Source: a bacterium (GTDB taxonomy: Bacteria; Hinthialibacterota; Hinthialibacteria; H5-UNCL2). From it: a stretch of DNA of 36,017 nucleotides. How positions within the stretch are numbered: position 1 is the stretch's first letter; every line of letters starts with the position of its first letter. A program made the position numbers and the translations under genes. A model generated the notes under the pieces. That model did no database searches and had not been told where the DNA came from. It saw only the letters and a list, made by a program, of their open reading frames with translations. This document shows, in pieces, positions 23,035-32,143 of this stretch. The DNA lies in assembly GCA_015075175.1 (NCBI GenBank), contig JABTUV010000012.1:1-36017 (forward strand), written 5' to 3'.

Positions 23035-23631
23035 CTAGTGCGGGTCGTCCGAAGGATTGGATTCCAGGAATCCCGGCCCGTAGAAGTGCACGTCGCCTGG
23101 CGAGAACAGCCCGTTGGTGGGATCGTAATCCGGCCCGTCGATGTTGGTATCCAGGATGCGGTCCGGCCCGGCGCCCACTGTCTCGAATTCAGCGTCCCAG
23201 ATGGGTGTGCCCCGCACGCTCATCCAAGCGTGCCGGCCCAGTTTGGGCCGGAAGTACATGAACTTGCGCTCGTACAACGGCGTGTACGCCTGGAACGGAT
23301 CGTCCGGCAGCTGCACGAGGTACGGAACCGGCGTCGTCAATACGATCAACCGGTAGCCGGTGTTGCGCTGCTCGGGTTGCACCGCCTTGGGATACTTCGA
23401 GAATTGGGTGAGCGCCGTAGGAGACTCGTAGGTGCCGATGGGATAGTCGCCGTGGTCCAACTGGTACTTGATGACGGCGTCGTGCAGGGAGCGGTTTTCC
23501 TGCTTGACCGCAACCAGTTTGGTTCTCACCTGGGCGTGGATGTACGCGGGGATGGCGATGGCGGCCAGGATGCTGATCACGATCAGCACCACGCACAACT
23601 CCCGCAGTGAAAACCCCTGTCGTCTGTCCAC
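23035..23631 (-). CDS. major pseudopilin-like protein (GspG-type)
   Basis: The 198-residue protein starts at a GTG with GAGGT 8 nt upstream. The leader MDRRQG is followed by FSLRELCVVLIVISILAAIA, with Phe+1 and Glu+5 of a prepilin-peptidase substrate, then IPAYIHAQVRTKLVAVKQEN, the usual polar half of the pilin helix. The C-terminal domain contains YPIGTYESPTALTQF and a DTNIDGPDYDPTNGLFSPGD stretch resembling the calcium-binding loop region of GspG-like proteins. A near-consensus promoter lies about 70 nt upstream. No secretion machinery genes surround it, so it is one of the dispersed orphan pseudopilins common in such genomes. Confidence 0.82.
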   Translation of the reverse strand: MDRRQGFSLRELCVVLIVISILAAIAIPAYIHAQVRTKLVAVKQENRSLHDAVIKYQLDHGDYPIGTYESPTALTQFSKYPKAVQPEQRNTGYRLIVLTTPVPYLVQLPDDPFQAYTPLYERKFMYFRPKLGRHAWMSVRGTPIWDAEFETVGAGPDRILDTNIDGPDYDPTNGLFSPGDVHFYGPGFLESNPSDDPH

Positions 23632-23699
23632 CGAAAGAGACCTCGTTTCCGTCAGACTCGCAGGTGAAAAAACGCGTCAGGTAGATTGCCTAACGAGAT

Positions 23700-23728
23700 A
23701 TTCTATCAACGCCCCTGTCGGCTGTCAA
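23700..23728 (-). promoter_or_regulatory. sigma70-type promoter for the GspG-like pseudopilin
   Basis: On the minus strand TTGACA (23728-23723) and TAGAAT (23705-23700) are exactly 17 nt apart. The leader would be about 65 nt. It is back-to-back with the guaB promoter at 23790-23818. Confidence 0.65.
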
Positions 23729-23789
23729 TTTTAAATGGGCGGATTTGTAACCTACTTGTTTTATATAACTTACGTTTTTGGCAGGGGCC

Positions 23790-25320
<1,531 letters not shown>

Positions 25321-25458
25321 GGGGGCGAATCACGCCTGCCTCTCCCTGCTTGGGAAGCGAGACTGAGGCGCGGAGGTGCTACTGAGGCGCTCCGAAGCCG
25401 CCCTTCGACTGCGGCCTTCGGCTTTCTCGCAGTACTGGCGGGGCGAGTTTATGGGCGT

Positions 25459-25520
25459 CATCTCCCCCTTAGCGAGTGGGCGGGTGGGGATGGCACGCGG
25501 CAACAAGTTGCCGCACTCCA
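25459..25520. repeat. diverged C/G-run element and GCGGCAAC hairpin
   Basis: TCTCCCCCTTAGCGAGTGGG resembles a decayed C/G-run palindrome. It is followed by GCGGCAACAAGTTGCCGCAC (from 25497), a perfect hairpin related to 21668-21746 with a compensatory change in both arms. The rest of the 25321-25575 gap shows no gene. Confidence 0.6.
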
Positions 25521-25575
25521 CATTGCTTACGGCGCGGCGGGGCCTTGTCGGCGGCGGTCCGGTACGGTAGCGCAA

Positions 25576-26763
25576 TCACTCCCTCCTCCACGCCGCAAGC
25601 GCCGCGCGGTAGACCACTTCCGCGGGCACGCCCTTCGCTTTCGCCAGCCTCGCGCAGTCGGCGTACTCGGGCGCGGGGCGGGGATGGCGGCCGGCCCGCA
25701 CCTTCACGCGCACCGGGCCGTAGGGCGTCTCGACTTCTTCGACTCTCCGCTCCACGCACCAGCGCCGGGCGGTGGAAATCCGCACGCCCAGGGTGCTCGT
25801 CTCTTCGATCAGCACCTCCGCCAGCTCTTCCGCCTTGCCCTGGGGCGTCAGGACCGTGACGTGGACTCCGGGCCGGTTCTTTTTCATCTGCACGGGCGCG
25901 AGCGTCACGTCCAGCGCCCCCGCCTCAAGCAACCGCTCGAAGAGAAGATCATAGAACTCCGGGTTCATGTCGTCGATGTGGGTCTCAAGTACCTCGACGG
26001 CGACGGGCTGGCCGGCGGCCCGGCCCAGGGTGATGCGCAGCACGTTGGGAGTGCGGCCCAGATCGAGATGGCCCAGTCCGTAGCCGGTTTTCTCGGGAAT
26101 CATCTCGGGGAAAGGACCGAACCCCGTGCACAGTCCGCGCAGAATGGCCGCGCCCGTGGGCGTCGCCAGTTCCTGTTCAATCCCGCCGCCGCGGATGGGG
26201 ATGCCCTCCAGAAGAAAGAGCGTGGCCGGCGCGGGCACGGGCAGGTCGCCGTGCCGGCAGGCCGCGGTTCCGCCGCCGACCACGACGGGCGAGCCGATGA
26301 TCGTCTCCAGCCCGAAATAATCCGCCGCCAACACGCTGCCGAGGACGTCCACGACGGCGTCCAGTGCGCCGACTTCGTGAAAGTGGATGTCCTCGGGGCG
26401 TTTGCCGTGGACGCGGCCCTCCGCGTTCGCCAGGAAGGTATAGATGCGCTCGGCTCGCCCGCGGGCGCGCTCGGACAGCCCGGCGCCAGCAACCAGCTCG
26501 AGGATCTCCCCAGCCCTGCGATGCGGGTCTCTTTTTCGTCGACTTGACGCGCACGCGTCCCCGAAATCCCGCGACTGCCCCCGCTCGACCTCGATCTCCA
26601 ATCCCGGCAGCGAGAGCGGCGCCAGGGCCGACAACAACGCCTCCCGCGGATAACCCAGGTCCAGCCACGCGCCCAGTAAGAGATCGCCGGACACCCCGGC
26701 GCTGCAGTGGATGTAGGCCGTTGGAAAATTGGGGTCAGCGCCTATTTTTGCAGGTTGTCTCAC
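25576..26763 (-). CDS. larC: LarC, nickel-inserting enzyme of the nickel-pincer cofactor pathway; start disrupted by a repeat
   Basis: LarC inserts Ni into the pincer cofactor of lactate-racemase-type enzymes. Family sequence begins AYIHCSAGVSGDLLLGAWLD and includes PEDIHFHEVGALDAVVDVLG, CRHGDLPVPAPATLFLLEG, TPTGAAILRGLC, ETHIDDMNPEFYDLLFERL and PVQMKKNRPGVHVTVL, ending near YADCARLAKAKGVPAEVVYR. The normal initiator Met, expected two or three codons before AYIHCS, is absent because a 90-bp palindrome sits there. The nearest in-frame start is a GTG inside the palindrome's loop at 26763, which would add 14 non-native residues; it has no good ribosome-binding site. Between about 26575 and 26528 the translation is atypical, and GISGTRA is readable in another frame, so two compensating indels are likely. 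It may be poorly expressed or inactive. Confidence 0.85.
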   Translation of the reverse strand: MRQPAKIGADPNFPTAYIHCSAGVSGDLLLGAWLDLGYPREALLSALAPLSLPGLEIEVERGQSRDFGDACASSRRKRDPHRRAGEILELVAGAGLSERARGRAERIYTFLANAEGRVHGKRPEDIHFHEVGALDAVVDVLGSVLAADYFGLETIIGSPVVVGGGTAACRHGDLPVPAPATLFLLEGIPIRGGGIEQELATPTGAAILRGLCTGFGPFPEMIPEKTGYGLGHLDLGRTPNVLRITLGRAAGQPVAVEVLETHIDDMNPEFYDLLFERLLEAGALDVTLAPVQMKKNRPGVHVTVLTPQGKAEELAEVLIEETSTLGVRISTARRWCVERRVEEVETPYGPVRVKVRAGRHPRPAPEYADCARLAKAKGVPAEVVYRAALAAWRRE

Positions 26764-26812
26764 GGTTGATGAGGGCCCTACGTGCAAAAATAGGCGCTGA
26801 CCCCAATTTTCC
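26723..26812. repeat. REP-type perfect inverted repeat inserted at the larC start
   Basis: Two 30-nt arms (26723-26752 and 26783-26812) are perfectly complementary around a 30-nt loop. The arms contain AAAATTGGGGTCAGCGCC. The right arm abuts the stop codon of the upstream gene and the left arm ends within three codons of conserved LarC residues. GGGGTCAG-type palindromes are typical of REP elements moved by REP-associated tyrosine transposases; none is encoded in this window. Confidence 0.92.
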
Positions 26813-28180
26813 TCACAGGTCGTCGCCCAGTCCGAAGTCGTCCCGTCCATTGGGGCCGGTACTATGCACGTCGATGAGGAACTCGCCCACCCGGCTCTGC
26901 GGCAAGACGCGCCAGACGAAGGGATGGCCCCAGTTGTCGCGGGAGGGGAGGGCGGCCACGGCGGGATTATTGGGGGCGACCTTGGCGCGCACCTCCTCCA
27001 GTCCCGCTTCCATGCCGCCCGCGTCGGAGTCCCGGTATCCCTCCTGGTTGATGTAATCCTGGATGGCCTGTCGCCAAGCCTGGATGATTTGCATGGTTCC
27101 CTGGGGCTGCACGAACTCGCTCTTGGGCAGGTCGCCCACTTCCCCCAGGCGCACCACGGGGAAATCGGCATACACGCCGCCGCGCACGTCCACCTGCGAA
27201 TAAACCTCGGGCGCGAAGGCGATCTTCTCGGGCGTCCAGATGTCCCAGTTGTCCCAATCGGCGCGAGCCTTGCTGCTGGGGCCGGGTTGGGCGGAAAGTT
27301 GCGCGGTGTTGTACTGCTGGGTGGGGGTCAGCGTCTTGCGCTCCCCCTGCAGCGTCACCGGCAACTCGGTCAGACCGAAGTTGGAGACGACGACTTCGTT
27401 GTCCGGCGTGACCTCCACGTTGATGAGCGTCGAGCGTGTGTCCATGGCCACGCCGTTGACGATGAAGCGGACTGTGTCCGAAAGCCGGATTTTATCCGTG
27501 ACCGACAGCCAGATTTCACCGCCCGGCTCGACCGTCACGTCCAGCTGGTAGATGCCGGTCTGGGTTTCGCGCGCCAGGCCGTTGAGCGAAAGCTGGGTGT
27601 CGGGCAGCAGGCCGAGAAAGAGGATTTGGCGGTAGCCGAGTTTGGCGCGGCTGTTGAGTGGGGTGCGAACCGCGGTCTGGGGCGCGACCACGCTGCCCAC
27701 GCGCAAGGGAATCTCGCTGTCGGCGGGATAGAGCCAATCGCGCATGGAGACGACCTCCAGGCGCTCGGCGGTGCGCAGGCCGGGGCCGCCCGCAGGGGAC
27801 AGGACGCCGCCCGGTTGGGCCAGCGAGACCGTCTCGGTCGCGCCCGGCGCCCCCTCCGCCCCCGCGCCCAGCTCCAGCACGTCCTCCCCGTAATTCATGT
27901 TCTTCTCGATGCGGGCGATGTTGGGATGGCTGCGCGTCAGACCGATGCGGTTGCTGCTGCTGCCTCGCTCGAACTCGAAGTAGTCGGGCTCTCCCGCGCG
28001 ATGCTTGAAGTGAAAGTCGGCCGGATCCTCGATGATGCGGCCGTTCCAGGCGCGCGGCGGGGTCTTGAACCAGATGGTATCGCCCCAACCGGTCGCGACC
28101 AGGCACAGGGCCAGAAAGGTTCCCAACAACCAGCGGAAAAAGCGCCTGAGAGGGTCAAAAACCCGTTCGATTCTTTGCAC
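26813..28180 (-). CDS. uncharacterised secreted or membrane-anchored protein with GspG-like C-terminus
   Basis: The 455-residue protein has an N-terminal hydrophobic segment (FFRWLLGTFLALCLVATGWG). The middle region is beta-rich: VVVSNFGLTELPVTLQGERK recalls FecR-type repeats, and IRLSDTVRFIVNGV is similar in style. The last 60 residues, PSRDNWGHPFVWRVLP then FLIDVHSTGPNGRDDFGLGD, match the pattern of the GspG pseudopilin C-terminus (DPWGxPYxY and SxGxDGxxxTxDD), where this loop binds calcium, yet no pilin signal is present at the N-terminus. It overlaps the end of larB by 26 nt and precedes larC in the same operon. Function unknown; possibly an envelope protein with a pseudopilin-derived calcium module. 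Confidence 0.75.
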   Translation of the reverse strand: MQRIERVFDPLRRFFRWLLGTFLALCLVATGWGDTIWFKTPPRAWNGRIIEDPADFHFKHRAGEPDYFEFERGSSSNRIGLTRSHPNIARIEKNMNYGEDVLELGAGAEGAPGATETVSLAQPGGVLSPAGGPGLRTAERLEVVSMRDWLYPADSEIPLRVGSVVAPQTAVRTPLNSRAKLGYRQILFLGLLPDTQLSLNGLARETQTGIYQLDVTVEPGGEIWLSVTDKIRLSDTVRFIVNGVAMDTRSTLINVEVTPDNEVVVSNFGLTELPVTLQGERKTLTPTQQYNTAQLSAQPGPSSKARADWDNWDIWTPEKIAFAPEVYSQVDVRGGVYADFPVVRLGEVGDLPKSEFVQPQGTMQIIQAWRQAIQDYINQEGYRDSDAGGMEAGLEEVRAKVAPNNPAVAALPSRDNWGHPFVWRVLPQSRVGEFLIDVHSTGPNGRDDFGLGDDL

Positions 28181-28934
28181 TTAATATTCTCCCCACAATC
28201 AAACCCGCAGTATATCCCGCTCCAAATCCATTGTCAATGTTGACCACCGCCACGCCCGAGCTGCAACTATTCAGCATACCCAGGAGGGCGGCCAGGCCGG
28301 CGAAATTGGCGCCGTAGCCGATGCTGGTAGGCACGGCGATCACGGGCGCGGAGACCAGGCCCCCGACCACGCTGGCCAGCGCCCCCTCCATGCCGGCCAC
28401 GACGACCACCACCGCGGCCGCCCGCAGCCGGTCCTGATGTTCCAGGAGGCGATGGATGCCGGCCACGCCCACGTCGTAAATTTCCTCCACGTGATGGCCC
28501 ATGATACGGGCGGTGACGGCGGCCTCCTCGGCCACGGGAATATCGGACGTTCCCGCGCAGACGACCAGGATGGGGACGTGGGGATCGGGCGCGCGATGTT
28601 CCTGGTCGAGGGTGATGGCGCGGCAGCGGGCATGAAAGCGGGCGTCGGGCCAGTCGGCGGCGACGGCCTGGTAGATGTCAGCATCGGCGCGGGTCGCCAG
28701 GACGTTGCGGCCGCGCCGGGCCAGCCGGGAGAAAATCTCCCGAATGTCCGCCAACTGTTTGCCGGCGCAGTAGATGACCTCGGGGAAGCCCTTGCGGGCT
28801 TCACGATGGTGGTCGATGCGGGCGAAGCCGAGGTCGGTGCGCCAGAGATCCTGGAGGGCGCGCTCGGCCGCCTCCAGGGCAAGCTGGCCCTGCTGCACTT
28901 GGCGCAGGATGTCGCGCAACTCCTCTGCGGCCAC
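28155..28934 (-). CDS. larB: LarB, pyridinium-3,5-biscarboxylate mononucleotide synthase
   Basis: LarB carboxylates and hydrolyses nicotinic acid adenine dinucleotide in the first step toward the nickel-pincer cofactor. The 259-residue product has the family's DHHREARKGFPEVIYCAGK in the N-terminal part. The PurE-like core follows: VPILVVCAGTSDIPVAEEA, EIYDVGVAGIHRLLEH, VVAGMEGALASVVGGLV, PTSIGYGANFAGLAALLGML and VVNIDNGFGAGYTAGLI. The open frame extends far upstream, but that part shadows the previous gene. A GTG at 28934 with AGGAG about 12 nt before it gives the normal length. larC is two genes downstream; larE and larA are not in the window. Confidence 0.92.
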   Translation of the reverse strand: MAAEELRDILRQVQQGQLALEAAERALQDLWRTDLGFARIDHHREARKGFPEVIYCAGKQLADIREIFSRLARRGRNVLATRADADIYQAVAADWPDARFHARCRAITLDQEHRAPDPHVPILVVCAGTSDIPVAEEAAVTARIMGHHVEEIYDVGVAGIHRLLEHQDRLRAAAVVVVVAGMEGALASVVGGLVSAPVIAVPTSIGYGANFAGLAALLGMLNSCSSGVAVVNIDNGFGAGYTAGLIVGRILSAKNRTGF

Positions 28935-28942
28935 GGCGGGCG

Positions 28943-29716
28943 CTACTCCTGGGGCGGCGGAGGGGACGCCGCCTCGGGCGAGGCGTCCCGCACCAGCCGC
29001 TCCCGCAGCCGGTCGTACTGCGCCTGCATCTCGACCGCCTGCGACCGCATCTCCGTCGCCTGCGCGCGCATCTCCGCCGTCTGTTCCTGCATCAGCGCCA
29101 CGTACTGGCGAATCTCCTCCAAGAGCTCCTCCATGTCGGTCTGGCGCTGGGAGCTGGAGCCGGAGGCGGCGACCAGCCCGCCCAACTGCTGCTCCGCCGA
29201 GCGTTCCGCGTCCCGGCTCTGGATGCGCAGCTCGTAATCGTTGACCAGCTGCTCGACGTAGTAGTGATGGGCCATCCAACCGAAGAAGACGAGTAACAGC
29301 AGCAAGAGCACGTCGAAGACGGAGGTGGTGCGGCGGCGCGGCGCTTCCAGCGTCCCGTTGGACGACAGCCGCTGCAGTCGCTGCAAGGAACGATAGGCGC
29401 TGGAGGTGTCCTCCTCCAGATAGAGCGTGGTTTCCCAGGCTTCCTGGGCGCGGTTGAACTTGCCCTGGCGCGCGTAGATGGTGCCCAGGAGGTTGTGATA
29501 GCGGGGATTCTTGTTGTAGAGCTCGAGCGCCGCGGTCGCCTCCAGCTCGGCCTCGGGATAGCGTCCCTCGCCCGCCAGCGTGAGCGCCCGGTTGTAGTGC
29601 AGGTTGGCGGTGTCCAGGATGGACTTGACCACGCCCAGGTCGGCCTTGCACTTCTGGCAGACGCTGCGTTCCAGCGGGTTTTCCGCGCCGCAACAGGGAC
29701 AGAACAAGGTATTCAT
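28943..29716 (-). CDS. zinc-ribbon/TPR membrane protein with C-terminal coiled coil
   Basis: The 257-residue protein begins FCPCCGAENPLERSVCQKCK, a zinc ribbon with Cys6, Cys9, Cys20 and Cys23. TPR-like helices follow at about residues 35-110 (YNRALTLAGEGRYPEAELEA, YHNLLGTIYARQGKFNRAQE). One membrane helix (VFDVLLLLLLVFFGWMAHHY) sits near residue 140. The tail is a strongly heptad-patterned coiled coil (EEIRQYVALMQEQTAEMRAQ and on) ending in a Pro/Glu tip. It lies 16 nt after the Hsp70 gene and 8 nt before larB, so it is part of the same operon. It may tether or recruit the Hsp70 set to the membrane, but that is inference from position. Confidence 0.8.
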   Translation of the reverse strand: MNTLFCPCCGAENPLERSVCQKCKADLGVVKSILDTANLHYNRALTLAGEGRYPEAELEATAALELYNKNPRYHNLLGTIYARQGKFNRAQEAWETTLYLEEDTSSAYRSLQRLQRLSSNGTLEAPRRRTTSVFDVLLLLLLVFFGWMAHHYYVEQLVNDYELRIQSRDAERSAEQQLGGLVAASGSSSQRQTDMEELLEEIRQYVALMQEQTAEMRAQATEMRSQAVEMQAQYDRLRERLVRDASPEAASPPPPQE

Positions 29717-29732
29717 GCGAGCGGCCGGCTGC

Positions 29733-31481
29733 TCATCGTTCCATCTGCGTGATCATGGAGGTGAGATGCTCCATGGCGCCGGAGATACGATGGCCGTCGC
29801 GGCGCTCGATGGCGTTCTGCAGCTCCTCGATGGTCTCATGGATGCCGCGGGGCGGCGAGTCCACCTCCGAGAGGAGGCGCTCCGCGCGGTAGATCAACGC
29901 TTCCGCCTGGTTCATCAGCGCATCCTGCATGCGGTCCTCCAACATGCTGGTGATGCGGTTCTGGGCCTCCTTGATGGCGCGCGCCTTTTCCTCCGGCGAG
30001 AGCCGATTGTCGGTCGCCATCACCGTGATGGTGACGGCCTTGGCGGTGGTCAGGTCCTTGGCGGTCGCCTCCAGGATGCGGTCGTGGTTGAGGCGGAAGG
30101 TGACCTCGACGCGGGGAATGCCGCGCGGCGCGGGGGCGATGTCGTCGATGCGCAGCATGTCCAGGAAGGTATTGGAGGAGGCGATGGCCTCCTCGCCCTC
30201 GTACACCGGGAAGGAGATGGCGGTCTGGAAATCGCGGGTGGTGGTAAAGATATCCTTGGCCTCGGTGGGATAGGTCGAGTTCTTGGGCACGAGCACGCCG
30301 TATTGGTCGCCGACCAAGCCGACGCCCAGGGAGAAGGGGGTCAAGTGGACGACCACGGGCCCCTTCTCGGGCAGGCGGTCGGCGGCGGAGTGCTGCATCT
30401 CCTCGTCCAGGCTGGCGATGAGCGAGGACTGGACGGCGGCGCCCAGGGCCACACACTCTTCCGGGTTGATGTCGCGGCGCGCCGGCCGGCCGATGATCTT
30501 CTCGACCAGCTTTTGCACCATGGGAATGCGCGTGCTGCCCCCGACCAGCACCACGTTGGTGATGTCCTTGCTCTTCAGGCCGGCGTCCTCCAGGGCGGCG
30601 CGCACGTGGCGTTCGGTACCCTCGACCAGGTCGCCGATGAGGCTCTCCAGGCGCGCCCGCGTGATGTCCATGTCCAGGGTCAAGGGTCCCTTGTCGGTCA
30701 CGATCACCGACTCGATGAGGATGTTGGTGCGTTCGACGTTGGAGAGCTCGATCTTGGCCTCCTCGGCGTGGATGCGCAGTTTCTGCAGGGCCGACGGGTC
30801 GGTCGTGAGGTCGATGCCCTCACGCTGCTTGAACTCCTCCACCAGCCAGTCCACGATGCGCTGGTCGAAGTCGTCGCCACCCAGCATGTTGTCGCCCTTG
30901 ATGGCCAGCACTTGGAAGACGCCGTTGACGACCTCGATGATGGAGACGTCGAAGGTGCCGCCGCCCAGGTCGTAGATCATGAGAATCTGGTCCTCCTCCA
31001 TGCGGTCGAAGCCGTAGGAGATGGCGGCGGCGGTGGGTTCGTCGATGATGCGGCGCACGTTGAAGCCGGCGATCTCGCCCGCGTCGCGGGTGGCCTGGCG
31101 CTGGGCGTCGGTGAAGTAGGCCGGCACGGTGACCACGGCCTGCGGAACCTCGTGGCCCAAGTAGCTCTCCAGGTCCGATTTGATCTTCTGCATGATGATG
31201 GCGGAAATCTCCTGCGGCGTGTACTTGCGCCCGTAGATCTCCACCCGGTAGTTGGTCCCCATGTGACGCTTGATGGAACCGACCGTGTTCTGGGGGTTGA
31301 GGATCATGGCGCGCCGCGCCTTCTTGCCCACCAGGATCTCTCCGTCGGCGCCAAACGAGACCACTGAGGGCGTGAGCCGTTCGCCCAGGCTGTTGGGGAT
31401 GATGACGGGGGTGTCCCCATCCATGATCGCCATGACCGTGTTGGTCGTGCCCAGATCAATCCCGACAATGTTGGTAGCCAT
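29733..31481 (-). CDS. dnaK: short Hsp70 (DnaK-like) with altered interdomain linker
   Basis: The nucleotide-binding domain is complete: [13 protein letters not shown] at the family's first phosphate loop, [52 protein letters not shown] and [14 protein letters not shown]. The beta part of the substrate domain is also recognisable ([32 protein letters not shown]). At 582 residues it lacks roughly 55 residues of a normal DnaK, and the helical lid ends early. The conserved linker VLLLDVTP reads VVVHLTP here, replacing the key acidic residue by His. GGGAGG precedes the ATG. It sits between a divergent GrpE and a zinc-ribbon/TPR protein, so it is probably a specialised Hsp70 rather than the housekeeping DnaK. 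Confidence 0.93.
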   Translation of the reverse strand: MATNIVGIDLGTTNTVMAIMDGDTPVIIPNSLGERLTPSVVSFGADGEILVGKKARRAMILNPQNTVGSIKRHMGTNYRVEIYGRKYTPQEISAIIMQKIKSDLESYLGHEVPQAVVTVPAYFTDAQRQATRDAGEIAGFNVRRIIDEPTAAAISYGFDRMEEDQILMIYDLGGGTFDVSIIEVVNGVFQVLAIKGDNMLGGDDFDQRIVDWLVEEFKQREGIDLTTDPSALQKLRIHAEEAKIELSNVERTNILIESVIVTDKGPLTLDMDITRARLESLIGDLVEGTERHVRAALEDAGLKSKDITNVVLVGGSTRIPMVQKLVEKIIGRPARRDINPEECVALGAAVQSSLIASLDEEMQHSAADRLPEKGPVVVHLTPFSLGVGLVGDQYGVLVPKNSTYPTEAKDIFTTTRDFQTAISFPVYEGEEAIASSNTFLDMLRIDDIAPAPRGIPRVEVTFRLNHDRILEATAKDLTTAKAVTITVMATDNRLSPEEKARAIKEAQNRITSMLEDRMQDALMNQAEALIYRAERLLSEVDSPPRGIHETIEELQNAIERRDGHRISGAMEHLTSMITQMER

Positions 31482-31520
31482 AACGACGTGAACCTCCCTC
31501 GTTCATTGCAACCTGTATGT

Positions 31521-32069
31521 TTACTCCTCGTGGTCGGCGGGCGTCACCGAGGTCTCCTCGGGGGGGACTTCCGCCACCACCTTGGCGTCCCGGATGACGC
31601 GATCGCGAAAGCGATAACCCTTTTCCAGTTCCTGGATGATGCGCGGCTCGCTGACGCCGGGGCGCGGATGCACCTTGATGACGTCGTGCACGGAAAAGTC
31701 CACCGGCCGGCCCACCGACTCGACGGCGGACAGTCCCATCCGCTCCAGCACCCGCACCAGCCGCTTGTGGCAGGCCGCCAGCGAGCGCAGCCAGTTGTCG
31801 AAATAGACGTTCCTTTCCACTCCCAGCTGGTCCACCTGGTCCAGGAGCAGGGAGAGCGTATCCAGCACCGGCAAGAGCTGGGTTACGAGGTTCTCCAGCG
31901 CGGAGCCGGCGGCGTACAGGCGGGCGTTGCGCACCCGCTGCTGAGTGGATACCTCTTCGTTCTCCAGCGGCCGGTAGACGTGATCCAGGACCGACTCGTG
32001 GCTGCGGGAGACCAGCGACAGCGGACGCTGCTCGAGGGGGAAGAGCTCTTCCAGGTCGTTGCGTCTCAT
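31521..32069 (-). CDS. grpE: divergent GrpE-like nucleotide exchange factor
   Basis: The 182-residue protein shows the GrpE order. A helical region (NLVTQLLPVLDTLSLLLDQV) matches the LLPVLDNLERA signature. VLERMGLSAVESVGRPVDFS corresponds to the Gly-rich FDP region, where the usual FDPxxH is VDFSVHD. The last strands are ELEKGYRFRDRVIRDAKVVA, matching GYxxxDRVLRPAxV. The long acidic N-terminal coiled coil of normal GrpE is replaced by an unrelated 60-residue segment. It should release ADP from the neighbouring Hsp70, 39 nt downstream in the operon. The ATG has only a distant GAGGTGAG as ribosome-binding site. Confidence 0.85.
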   Translation of the reverse strand: MRRNDLEELFPLEQRPLSLVSRSHESVLDHVYRPLENEEVSTQQRVRNARLYAAGSALENLVTQLLPVLDTLSLLLDQVDQLGVERNVYFDNWLRSLAACHKRLVRVLERMGLSAVESVGRPVDFSVHDVIKVHPRPGVSEPRIIQELEKGYRFRDRVIRDAKVVAEVPPEETSVTPADHEE

Positions 32070-32117
32070 CTCGGTCTCTCTCTCTCACCTCACGGCGCGG
32101 GCGCCTTGCCCGTGCGC

Positions 32118-32134
32118 ATGGGCAGGATGCCCAT
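32118..32134. repeat. GGA-triloop hairpin between two chaperone genes
   Basis: ATGGGCAGGATGCCCAT is a perfect 7-bp stem with loop GGA, next to GGGCGCCTTGCCC at 32099. It has the same loop as the hairpins at 1061-1100 but an unrelated stem. It lies in the 74-nt gap before the GrpE-like gene. Confidence 0.6.
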
Positions 32135-32143
32135 GGCACGGCC

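Noticed and set aside
26764-27171. Long N-terminal extension of LarC
   Set aside because: Beyond the palindrome it reads the opposite frame of the upstream gene and lacks any LarC similarity.
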